From DATLNF01 sp035536235 (GTDB lineage: Bacteria; Actinomycetota; Actinomycetes; BP-191): a stretch of 6,909 bases of DNA. The notes under the pieces were generated by a model. That model made no database searches. It worked only from the letters and a program-made list of their open reading frames with translations, and was not told where the DNA came from. Of the stretch, positions 1 through 6,095 are shown one piece after another. The position numbers and the translations under genes are program-made. The stretch is taken from NCBI GenBank assembly GCA_035536235.1, contig DATLOQ010000027.1:1-6909 (forward strand), written 5' to 3'. Within the stretch, counting starts at the first letter, position 1, and every line of letters begins with the position of its first letter.

Positions 1-270
1 GAGCACCTCCTCGATCTCGTCCCGGTGGTCCTCTGCGGCCTGCCGACCGACGTCGGGGTCAGCACCGGCGCCGAGGCCACGGGTCAGCTCGCGGCCGACG
101 TCGAGCTTGACGTCGGCGTCGCTCATGAGCAGCGCCTGCGCGTCTGTGTTGACGGCGATGAACTCCACGCCGCGGAGCCCGACCTCGATCATGCGGTTGA
201 CGGCGTTGACCCCGCCCCCGCCGATCCCGACCACCTTGATGACGGCGAGGTAGTTCTGCGGTGCTGCCAC
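1..270 (-). CDS. ftsZ: Cell division GTPase FtsZ, N-terminal 90 residues (3' end cut by window edge)
   Basis: FtsZ is the tubulin-like GTPase that polymerises into the cytoplasmic Z ring and recruits the divisome. The 90 visible codons read MAAPQNYLAVIKVVGIGGGG, then VNAVNRMIEVG. This is the first part of the nucleotide-binding fold, with the glycine-rich loop at residues 15-20 and the conserved NAVNRMI next to it. NTDAQAL (residues 41-47) and GRELTRGLGAGADPDVGRQA (59-78) are near-invariant FtsZ stretches. The tubulin signature GGGTGTG and the C-terminal tail lie outside the window. The start is GTG at 270-268, which gives the usual actinobacterial N-terminus. A GAGAGG Shine-Dalgarno sequence lies at 285-280, 9 bases upstream. 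The gene is separated from ftsQ by 238 bases, unlike its tightly packed neighbours, so it probably has its own promoter. Identification is essentially certain; only completeness is unknown. Confidence 0.98.
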   Translation of the reverse strand, partial: MAAPQNYLAVIKVVGIGGGGVNAVNRMIEVGLRGVEFIAVNTDAQALLMSDADVKLDVGRELTRGLGAGADPDVGRQAAEDHRDEIEEVL

Positions 271-345
271 GCGATAGGGCCTCTCGATAAGAAGACACAG
301 TGGGCGTCACCGGGTGGCGCGGGGAAGGCGTCACCAGGCACGAGA

Positions 346-362
346 CTGAGGAAGTCCCTCAG
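346..362. repeat. Short inverted repeat in the ftsZ leader
   Basis: CTGAGG (346-351) and CCTCAG (357-362) form 6-base perfect arms around a 5-base spacer, about 75 bases upstream of the ftsZ start. In the transcript this would be a small hairpin; in DNA it could be a protein site. The arm shares the CCTGAGG core seen in the palindrome at 404-416. No U-tract follows, so it is not an intrinsic terminator. Function unknown. Confidence 0.3.
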
Positions 363-403
363 AGAGCCAACCCTCACCGTCAACTAGACGCTTAGAGTTA
401 TGT

Positions 404-416
404 CAACCTGAGGTTG
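404..416. promoter_or_regulatory. Perfect 13-base palindrome at the predicted ftsZ transcription start; candidate operator
   Basis: CAACCT-G-AGGTTG is a perfect 6+6 base inverted repeat around one central base. It lies just downstream of the candidate -10 hexamer, where a bound protein would affect initiation. It also overlaps a second -35-like TTGACA on the minus strand (406-401), which is followed by an AT-richer stretch (400-381). A looser partner of the left arm occurs inverted further on: TGAGGGTTGG on the minus strand at 376-367. The whole block 367-416 therefore has dyad character, as MerR-family operators do. MerR-type FtsR activates ftsZ in Corynebacterium glutamicum, so an FtsR-like protein is one candidate. 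That link is inference. Confidence 0.35.
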
Positions 417-424
417 TGGGCCGC

Positions 425-454
425 ACAGTACGAGCGCAGTCCGTCGCGGGTCAA
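425..454 (-). promoter_or_regulatory. Candidate vegetative (sigma-70/HrdB-type) promoter for ftsZ
   Basis: On the minus strand a -35 hexamer TTGACC (454-449) is followed by an 18-base spacer and a -10 hexamer TACTGT (430-425). The -35 matches TTGACA in five of six positions, and the -10 fits the TANNNT pattern common in actinobacteria. The predicted start of transcription falls near position 418, giving a leader of about 150 bases before the ftsZ GTG. A promoter between ftsQ and ftsZ is expected, because ftsZ is transcribed separately from the upstream dcw genes in several actinobacteria. The assignment rests on sequence match only; spurious hexamers occur by chance, but they are less likely in DNA this GC-rich. 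Confidence 0.45.
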
Positions 455-508
455 GCGAGCCACGACAGCGCGCGGGCACTGAGCCGATCTGCCACCCACC
501 TGCGGCGG

Positions 509-1267
509 TCAGCGCACCGCAGGCGCCGCCGGGGCCCGCACGTCGTAATGGGTGCCGGGCCGGCGCAGCAACGCGACCAGCACCCGTGATTTCGCCGCCG
601 CCGAGTCCGACCCGCCCCACACCACCTCGCGGTCACCCGTCAGCGCGAAGCGCACGTCCTCGGGAGTCGTGGCGGTGTAGCCGAGCACCTGGGCTCGGAC
701 CTGAGCCGGTATCGCGCCCACGACAGCGACGACCGCCTGCACCAGGTTCGCGGCCGGTCGACCGCCCGCCACCCGCAGCAGGGGCACTCCGCGTGGTGGC
801 GCCGCGGCGCCACCGAGACGCACGCCGTCCGGGTCGTAGAGCACGACTCCCCCGTCGACCGGCACAGCGAGCGCGGGGACCCGCTCGACGATCTCCACGA
901 CGACTCGATCCGGCCAGTCGCGTCGTACGACGGCGCTCTTGACGTAGGGCAGCGCCTCAACCTGCGCCCGCGCTCGACCGAGGTCGACGACAGCCAGCGG
1001 CACGCCGAGGTCCACCGACGCGGCCGCGCGTGCCTGCTCGGCGGGCAGCCGCCGGGTGCCGAGCACCTGCACCCGATCCACGTCGAGGGCCGGCGACCAG
1101 GCCAGGCCGGCGATCGCAGCGACAGGTGCGAGAACTGCGGCGAGCAGCCAACCGACGCGGCTGCCTCTCCTGCCGCGCTCGCCGCGCTGGGCCCCGCTGC
1201 CGCGCTGCGGTGGAGCAGCACGTGGCCGGCGCACTCGCGCGGCGAGTCCAGAGATGGTGTCGGTCAT
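509..1267 (-). CDS. ftsQ: Divisome protein FtsQ (POTRA-domain bitopic membrane protein)
   Basis: FtsQ (DivIB) links the Z ring to the septal synthase through the FtsQLB complex. The product has 252 residues, a normal length for actinobacteria. Residues 1-37 are a basic cytoplasmic tail rich in Arg, Ala and Gly. Residues 38-57 form the single membrane span (VGWLLAAVLAPVAAIAGLAW). A POTRA domain follows at about 61-131 (LDVDRVQVLGTRRLP, then YVKSAVVRRDWPDRVVVEI). The FtsQ beta domain runs to about 243, with the typical VVWGG (215-219) and YDVRAP (241-246) near the end. The start is ATG at 1267-1265, inside the murB stop (ATGA, 4-base overlap), with GAGG 10 bases upstream. The frame is open further upstream to 1660, but that part lies inside murB and does not resemble FtsQ. 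The stop is TGA at 511-509. Translation is probably coupled to murB. Confidence 0.95.
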   Translation of the reverse strand: MTDTISGLAARVRRPRAAPPQRGSGAQRGERGRRGSRVGWLLAAVLAPVAAIAGLAWSPALDVDRVQVLGTRRLPAEQARAAASVDLGVPLAVVDLGRARAQVEALPYVKSAVVRRDWPDRVVVEIVERVPALAVPVDGGVVLYDPDGVRLGGAAAPPRGVPLLRVAGGRPAANLVQAVVAVVGAIPAQVRAQVLGYTATTPEDVRFALTGDREVVWGGSDSAAAKSRVLVALLRRPGTHYDVRAPAAPAVR

Positions 1268-2250
1268 GACGGCGGCGCCTCGAAACGGCCGACGAGGCGG
1301 ACTTCCGGCTCGAGAAGCGGGCCGCCGGCGGCAAGCACTGCGCGGCGCAGCTCCGCGATGAGACCCCGGACGTCCGCAGCGCGGGCAGCGGGATCGACGA
1401 CGATGAAGTTGGCGTGCTTGTCGCTGACCTGCGCGCCGCCTCGGCGCAGACCCTTGAGCCCGGCGCTCTCGAGGAGCCGACCGGCTGAGTCGCCTTCGGG
1501 GTTGGTGAAGACGGACCCGCAGTTGCGCTGGCGCAACGGCTGCGTTTGCCGGCGGTAGGCGCGCATCTCGTCGAGGCGTCCCCGGATGACCTCTGGGTCG
1601 TCCGGCCGCAGCCGCCACCGGGCGGCGACCACCACCGATCGCGGCGGCAGCGTGCTGCATCGGTAGCCGAAGCCAAGTCGGCGCGGATCGACAGCGCGCC
1701 CGTCGGTCGCGTCGGTCGTCGCCACATCGACGTCGACCAGGAGATCGGCGGTGGACCCGTGATGTGCCCCGGCGTTCATCCGCACCGACCCGCCCACCGA
1801 CGCAGGGATGCCCGCGGCGAACTCCAGCCCGGCGAGCCCCTCGGTGGCCGACCAGGCGGCGAGGGCCGGCATCGCGAGGCCGCCGCCCGCGCGCACCTCG
1901 TCGCCGTCACGCCGCTGCCACTTGAACCCGGCGCCGAGTTGTACGACGACACCGGGCCACCCGAAGTCCCCCACGAGGAGGTTGGAGCCCCGGCCGAGGA
2001 CCAGCATCGGCACCGCGGCTTCGGCATGGGCGGCCACTGAGGTCAAGACCCCGGCCAGCTCTGTCGGGCCAGGCGCTTCGATGAAGCACCGAGCGGGCCC
2101 CCCGACGCCGAGCGTCGTCCGCGCGCCGAGAGGGTGGTCCACGTGGACGCCCGCCCCGAGGGCCCGAGCCGCCCGGGCCACGTCCAGCACGGCGTTGTCG
2201 TCGGCCGAGGGATCCCACGAGCCCGGCACCAGGCCCATTGGGCTGCTCAC
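1264..2250 (-). CDS. murB: UDP-N-acetylenolpyruvoylglucosamine reductase MurB
   Basis: MurB is the FAD-dependent, NADPH-using cytoplasmic enzyme that reduces UDP-GlcNAc-enolpyruvate to UDP-MurNAc. The product has 328 residues. The FAD domain shows TTLGVGGPA (45-53), LGRGSNLLV (85-93) and GLEFAAGIPASVGGSVRMNA (141-160). The C-terminal domain shows NCGSVFTNP (243-251) and LEPEVRLVG (313-321). By comparison with Escherichia coli MurB, the catalytic residues are Arg197 (in GYRCS), Ser246 and Glu316; all are present. The chosen start is GTG at 2250-2248, overlapping the murC stop by 4 bases (GTGA). An ATG four codons later (2238-2236) is possible but lacks a ribosome binding site. About 35 residues precede the conserved core, longer than in many MurBs. 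murB sits between murC and ftsQ; in Streptomyces and Mycobacterium tuberculosis it lies outside the dcw cluster. Confidence 0.96.
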   Translation of the reverse strand: MSSPMGLVPGSWDPSADDNAVLDVARAARALGAGVHVDHPLGARTTLGVGGPARCFIEAPGPTELAGVLTSVAAHAEAAVPMLVLGRGSNLLVGDFGWPGVVVQLGAGFKWQRRDGDEVRAGGGLAMPALAAWSATEGLAGLEFAAGIPASVGGSVRMNAGAHHGSTADLLVDVDVATTDATDGRAVDPRRLGFGYRCSTLPPRSVVVAARWRLRPDDPEVIRGRLDEMRAYRRQTQPLRQRNCGSVFTNPEGDSAGRLLESAGLKGLRRGGAQVSDKHANFIVVDPAARAADVRGLIAELRRAVLAAGGPLLEPEVRLVGRFEAPPS

Positions 2251-3626
2251 GGCTGTCCCGCCAGCCCCGCGAGGATCTCCGGGCCGAGCTGGGTCACGTC
2301 GCCCGCACCCATCGTGAGGACGACGTCACCAGGTCGGGCACGCGCCAGCACATGCCCGGCGACGGCGAGCCAGGACGGCTCGAAGACGACGTCACCCGGC
2401 GGGAGGGGCACAGCATCGGCGATCGTGCGACCGGTGACTCCGGGGATCGGGTCCTCGCGGGCGCCGTACACCTCCATCACGATGACGACGTCGGCGAGGC
2501 GCCGCGCCTCGCCGAAGCGCTCGGCGAAGACCTGCGTCCGACTGTAGAGATGTGGCTGGAAGGCCACCAGCACCCGGCCGCCAGCCGCCACGGTGCGCGC
2601 AGTGCGCAGGGCCACCGAGACCTCGGTCGGATGGTGCGAGTAGTCGTCGAATACGCGCACCCCGCCCACCTCGCCGCGCAGGTCGAAACGTCGGCGCGCC
2701 CCGGTGAAGGAGGCCAAGCCCTCCTGGAGCTCACCAGCCGGCATGCCGAGCTCCAGACCCACAGCGAGGGCGGCCGCAGCGTTGAGCACGTTGTGGTGGC
2801 CGGGCACGGACAAGCGCAGGGTGCCCAGGCGCTGGCCGAGGTAGAACACCTCGCTGGTGCTGCCGAGACCGCGCAGGACGACGTCCGTGACCCGAAGGTC
2901 CGCGGACTCCCCCACGCCGTAGGTTCGGACCCGGGCGTCACACGCCGCCGCCGCATCCATCGCTCCCTTGTCGTCACCGCAGACGACGAGGAAGCCCGCT
3001 GGGTCGACCAGCGCGGTGAAGTCTGCAAAGGCGCGGTAGACGGCCGCCTCGTCACCGTGGTGGTCGAGATGGTCGGCCTCGACGTTGGTGACGATGGCGG
3101 CGTACGGCGAGTAGAGCAGGAAGCTCCCGTCGCTCTCATCCGCCTCGGCCACGAAGACGTCGCCCGTGCCGTGATGGGCATTGGAGCCGGCTTCGTTGAG
3201 ATCGCCGCCGATCGCGAACGACGGGTCTGCGCCGCAGTGCTGCAAGGCGACGGTGAGCATCGAGGTCGTGGTGGTCTTGCCGTGCGTGCCGGCCACGGCG
3301 ATGGCTCGACGACCCACCATCAGCGAGGACAGAGCAGCTGCGCGCGGCAGCACCGACAGCCCGCGCCGATGCGCTTCGATCACCTCGGGGTTGTCTGACC
3401 GGATCGCTGTCGAGACCACCACCACTTCGGCGTCGGCGACCTGCCCTGCGTCGTGGCCCACGTGCATGCGTCCACCGAGAGCCGTTAGCGCATCGAGGAC
3501 GCGGGAGTGCTTCGCATCCGAGCCGGACACCGTGACGCCCCGAGCCAGCAGGATGCGCGCGATCCCGCTCATCCCGGCGCCACCGACCCCCACGAGGTGG
3601 ACCTTCTTGTACGGCGCAGCTACCAC
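2247..3626 (-). CDS. murC: UDP-N-acetylmuramate--L-alanine ligase MurC
   Basis: MurC is the ATP-dependent cytoplasmic ligase that adds L-Ala to UDP-MurNAc, the first step of stem-peptide assembly. The product has 459 residues with the three Mur-ligase domains in order. The N-terminal Rossmann domain carries GVGGAGMSGIA (13-23). The central ATPase domain carries the P-loop GTHGKTTTT (113-121), EADESDGSF (161-169), NVEADHLDHH (181-190) and GHHNVLNA (276-283). The C-terminal domain carries the MurC-typical DDYSHHPTEV (327-336), FQPHLYSRT (356-364) and MGAGDV (439-444). The start is GTG at 3626-3624, with GAGG at 3637-3634, 7 bases upstream. It follows the murG stop by 28 bases, the only gap among the upstream genes. 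The stop TGA at 2249-2247 overlaps the murB start. All key motifs are intact. Confidence 0.98.
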   Translation of the reverse strand: MVAAPYKKVHLVGVGGAGMSGIARILLARGVTVSGSDAKHSRVLDALTALGGRMHVGHDAGQVADAEVVVVSTAIRSDNPEVIEAHRRGLSVLPRAAALSSLMVGRRAIAVAGTHGKTTTTSMLTVALQHCGADPSFAIGGDLNEAGSNAHHGTGDVFVAEADESDGSFLLYSPYAAIVTNVEADHLDHHGDEAAVYRAFADFTALVDPAGFLVVCGDDKGAMDAAAACDARVRTYGVGESADLRVTDVVLRGLGSTSEVFYLGQRLGTLRLSVPGHHNVLNAAAALAVGLELGMPAGELQEGLASFTGARRRFDLRGEVGGVRVFDDYSHHPTEVSVALRTARTVAAGGRVLVAFQPHLYSRTQVFAERFGEARRLADVVIVMEVYGAREDPIPGVTGRTIADAVPLPPGDVVFEPSWLAVAGHVLARARPGDVVLTMGAGDVTQLGPEILAGLAGQP

Positions 3627-3654
3627 AGGCTCGCCTCACTCGGAGACAGCGCCG

Positions 3655-4758
3655 TCATCGGGCCCGACCTGTGGTCTCCACCAGGGCAGCGACCTGCTCT
3701 GCCGCGTCGCGATGGCCGCACGCCCGACTCGCTGAGCCCATCGCAGCCAGCCGCTCGGGGTCAGTGAGCAGGGTGAGCAGGTGCAGGCGCACCCAGTCCG
3801 TGTCCAGCTTCGAGTCGTCCACCTCGACCGCGCCCCCGGCGGCGACGACGTGCGCGGCGTTGAGCCGCTGCTCCCCGTTGCCGTGCGGCAGCGGGACGAA
3901 GGCCGCCGGCAGCCCGACCGCGCTCACCTCCGCCACGGTCATCGCCCCGGCACGGCAGAGCATCAGATCGGCCGCGGCGTAGGCGAGGTCCATCCGGTCT
4001 ACGAACGGCGCCACGACGTACGGCGGCAGGTCGGGCGCCATGCCGCGGACCGCCAGAGCCTGGGTCACGACGTCGTACTGCCCGGGTCCGCTCGCGTGCA
4101 GCACCTGCACGCCCAGCGCGTCGAGGTCGGCGGCCACGCCCACCGCCGCCTCGTTGAGCCGACGTGCCCCCTGCGAACCGCCCGACACGAGCAGGGTCGG
4201 CCGCTGGGGCAGCAGCCCGAAGTGGGCGCGGGCGAGCTCCTGAGCGGACGCGCGGTCCAGGTCGACGATCGCCTGACGCAGCGGGATGCCGGTCAGCACG
4301 CTGCCCGGCAGCACGGTCTGGGGGTAGCTGGTCGCCACCGCCGCAGCGAACCGCGCGCCGACCCGGTTGGCCAGTCCCGCCCGCGCATTGGCCTCGTGGA
4401 TCACGACCGGCACCGAGCGCCGGCGCGCTGCGAAGTAGACGGGCAGCGCGACGTAACCCCCGACACCCACCACTACGTCGGGACGCCGTCGGTCCAGGAT
4501 CCGACCCGCTGCGCGCACGGCTCCGACCAGCCGACCCGGCACCCGCAGCAGGTCGGCGGACGGTCGCCGCGGCAACGGCACCGCGGGGATGAGATCGAGC
4601 GCGTAGCCCCTGGCGGGGACGAGGCGGGTCTCCAGGCCGCGGGCCGTGCCCACCAGCGACACGGTGACATCGGGGCCACGCCGGCGCAGCGCGTCGGCGA
4701 TGTTCAGCGCCGGCTCGACGTGGCCGGCCGAGCCGCCGCCGGCGATGACGACGTTCAC
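3655..4758 (-). CDS. murG: Lipid II synthase MurG (undecaprenyl-PP-MurNAc-pentapeptide GlcNAc transferase)
   Basis: MurG is a GT-B fold glycosyltransferase on the inner face of the membrane. It transfers GlcNAc from UDP-GlcNAc to lipid I, giving lipid II. The product has 367 residues. The N-terminal domain begins with the loop GGGSAGHVEPAL (7-18), where His13 matches the conserved His of the usual GGTGGH; Ser10 replaces the common Thr. Next come GVGGYVALPVYFAA (98-111) and HEANARAGLANR (121-132). The C-terminal donor domain shows GGSQGARRLNE (193-203), RAGAMTVAEVSAVGLPA (269-285, with Glu277 matching the ribose-binding Glu) and NGEQRLNA (294-301). The start is GTG at 4758-4756, which overlaps the ftsW stop (GTGA) and gives the expected N-terminus MNVVIAGGGS. 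Only a weak AGGCGA precedes it, so translation probably depends on coupling to ftsW. The frame stays open upstream to 6360, but that part is a shadow of ftsW and murD. Confidence 0.97.
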   Translation of the reverse strand: MNVVIAGGGSAGHVEPALNIADALRRRGPDVTVSLVGTARGLETRLVPARGYALDLIPAVPLPRRPSADLLRVPGRLVGAVRAAGRILDRRRPDVVVGVGGYVALPVYFAARRRSVPVVIHEANARAGLANRVGARFAAAVATSYPQTVLPGSVLTGIPLRQAIVDLDRASAQELARAHFGLLPQRPTLLVSGGSQGARRLNEAAVGVAADLDALGVQVLHASGPGQYDVVTQALAVRGMAPDLPPYVVAPFVDRMDLAYAAADLMLCRAGAMTVAEVSAVGLPAAFVPLPHGNGEQRLNAAHVVAAGGAVEVDDSKLDTDWVRLHLLTLLTDPERLAAMGSASRACGHRDAAEQVAALVETTGRAR

Positions 4759-6095
4759 CGGCGCGACGTCGCCTGCGGGCTGGTCCGGGCGGCACGCGCC
4801 GGCCGTGCCGACCGGGCCGAGCTCGCAGCACGGCCGCGCGGTCGCGGGCCGGGACCGAACCCGTAGAAGGCGGCCACTGCCCGGCGCGTCCGGGCGGGCA
4901 GCCGAGGCCCCCGCGCCGCGAGCGCGACTGACACCCCGGGCTCTCGCCGGGCGAAAGCCGCGAGCATCCCGACGGCGAAGAGGGTCACCCCGAGCGACGA
5001 GCCGCCGAAGCTGATGAACGGCAGCGGGATCCCGGTGATCGGCAGCAGCCCGGTGACCGCGCCCATGTTGATGAGCGCCTGGGCGATGACCCATGCCGTG
5101 ACGCCCGCGGCCGCGAGGCGCACGAACGTGTCCTGCGCTCGTTGCGCGATGCGCACGCCGGCGTAGGCCAGGACGGCGAAGAGAATCAGGACGAGCAATG
5201 TGCCGAGCAGGCCCAGCTCCTCGCCCACGATGGCGAAGATGTAGTCGGTGTGCGCGTTGGGCAGGTAGGACCACTTCTGCCGGCTGCCGCCCAAGCCGAC
5301 CCCGAACCAGCCGCCGGAGGCGATGGCGTAGAGGCCCTGGCAGCCCTGGAAGCCGTCGGTGAGGCGGATCTCGGTCGCGCAGGGATCGACGAAGCTGGTC
5401 ACCCGGCGCAGCCGGTAAGGCTCGACGACGGCCAGCACCGCGCTCAGGGACACCAGCACGGCGAAGAACGCCGAGAAGATGCGCAGCGGGGCGCCGACGA
5501 CCCAGAGCAGCGCCACCACCACAGCGACCAAGGTCATCGTCGTACCCATGTCGGGCTCGATCATGATGAGCAGCGCGAGGAGCGCGGCGACCGGCACCAA
5601 GGGGACGAGCAGGTGCTTCCAGTCGTTGAGGAGAGCCTGCTTGCGCGCGTAGAGGTCGGCGCCCCAGAGCACGAGCGCGTACTTGGCGACCTCGGACGGC
5701 TGGAAGCGAATCGGCCCTATCTCGATCCACCGCCGCGCCCCCGACACCGGAGGGGCGCCGATGCCCGGCACGAAGACGAGGAGCAACCCCACGATCGATC
5801 CCAGCAGGAGCGGGTAGGCGAGCAGGCGGAACGCCCGCACGGGCAGCCGGGAGGCGACCCAGAACATCGGCAGGCCGATGAGCACCCAGAGCAGCTGGCG
5901 CCGGAAGATGACCAGGGAGGAGCCGGACGCCGAGAACGAGTCCACGCTCGACGCCGACAGCACCATGACCAGGCCGAGGCCGAGGAGCAGGAGGGCGCTG
6001 CCCACGAGCAGGTAGTACGACGTGAGGGGACGGGCGAGCAGCGGGGTCCGCGCCTTCGTCGAAGCGCGAGCCATCGCGTCGCCGTACGTCGTCAC
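4755..6095 (-). CDS. ftsW: Septal peptidoglycan polymerase FtsW (SEDS family)
   Basis: FtsW is the multi-spanning SEDS glycosyltransferase that polymerises lipid II at the septum together with its partner class B penicillin-binding protein. The product has 446 residues. Hydrophobic spans start at about residues 27, 66, 90, 135, 162, 184, 205, 284, 326 and 352, consistent with ten segments. Family motifs are GARRWIEIGPIRFQPSE (119-135), the big outer loop ending in WSYLPNAHTDYIFA (275-288) with the catalytic-type Asp284, GEELG (291-295) and LPITGIPLPFISFGGSS (351-367). The outer loop holds the protein's only two cysteines, Cys239 and Cys252. Residues 384-446 form a long cytoplasmic tail rich in Arg, Ala and Pro. 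The start is GTG at 6095-6093, overlapping the murD stop (GTGA), with a strong GGGAGGG at 6107-6101, 5 bases upstream; an ATG seven codons in has no better site. FtsW is favoured over RodA by the dcw context. Confidence 0.96.
   Translation of the reverse strand: MTTYGDAMARASTKARTPLLARPLTSYYLLVGSALLLLGLGLVMVLSASSVDSFSASGSSLVIFRRQLLWVLIGLPMFWVASRLPVRAFRLLAYPLLLGSIVGLLLVFVPGIGAPPVSGARRWIEIGPIRFQPSEVAKYALVLWGADLYARKQALLNDWKHLLVPLVPVAALLALLIMIEPDMGTTMTLVAVVVALLWVVGAPLRIFSAFFAVLVSLSAVLAVVEPYRLRRVTSFVDPCATEIRLTDGFQGCQGLYAIASGGWFGVGLGGSRQKWSYLPNAHTDYIFAIVGEELGLLGTLLVLILFAVLAYAGVRIAQRAQDTFVRLAAAGVTAWVIAQALINMGAVTGLLPITGIPLPFISFGGSSLGVTLFAVGMLAAFARREPGVSVALAARGPRLPARTRRAVAAFYGFGPGPRPRGRAASSARSARPARAARTSPQATSRR

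Noticed and set aside
59..334. Short open frames on both strands in the ftsZ start and leader region
   Set aside because: They overlap the clear FtsZ N-terminus or the control region, lack ribosome binding sites and give Arg-rich products without family resemblance.
499..523. Inverted repeat CCTGCGG/CCGCAGG across the ftsQ stop, considered as a transcription terminator
   Set aside because: The arms are only 7 bases with an 11-base loop, a competing GCGGT/ACCGC stem exists, and no U-tract follows on the minus strand. Chance pairing in GC-rich DNA is enough.
509..1660. A 383-codon minus-strand frame suggesting a long N-terminal extension of FtsQ
   Set aside because: The extra 131 residues lie inside murB, in another frame, and do not resemble FtsQ. 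The ATG overlapping the murB stop gives a normal 252-residue protein.
2238..3398. Long plus-strand open frame (386 codons) opposite murC
   Set aside because: murC on the other strand has every family motif. The plus-strand product is low in hydrophobic pattern, rich in His, Arg, Gly and Asp, and resembles no family; such antisense frames are a by-product of high third-position GC.
3781..4866. Long plus-strand open frame (361 codons) opposite murG
   Set aside because: It mirrors murG codon bias and shows no recognisable domain or ribosome binding site. MurG is certain on the minus strand.
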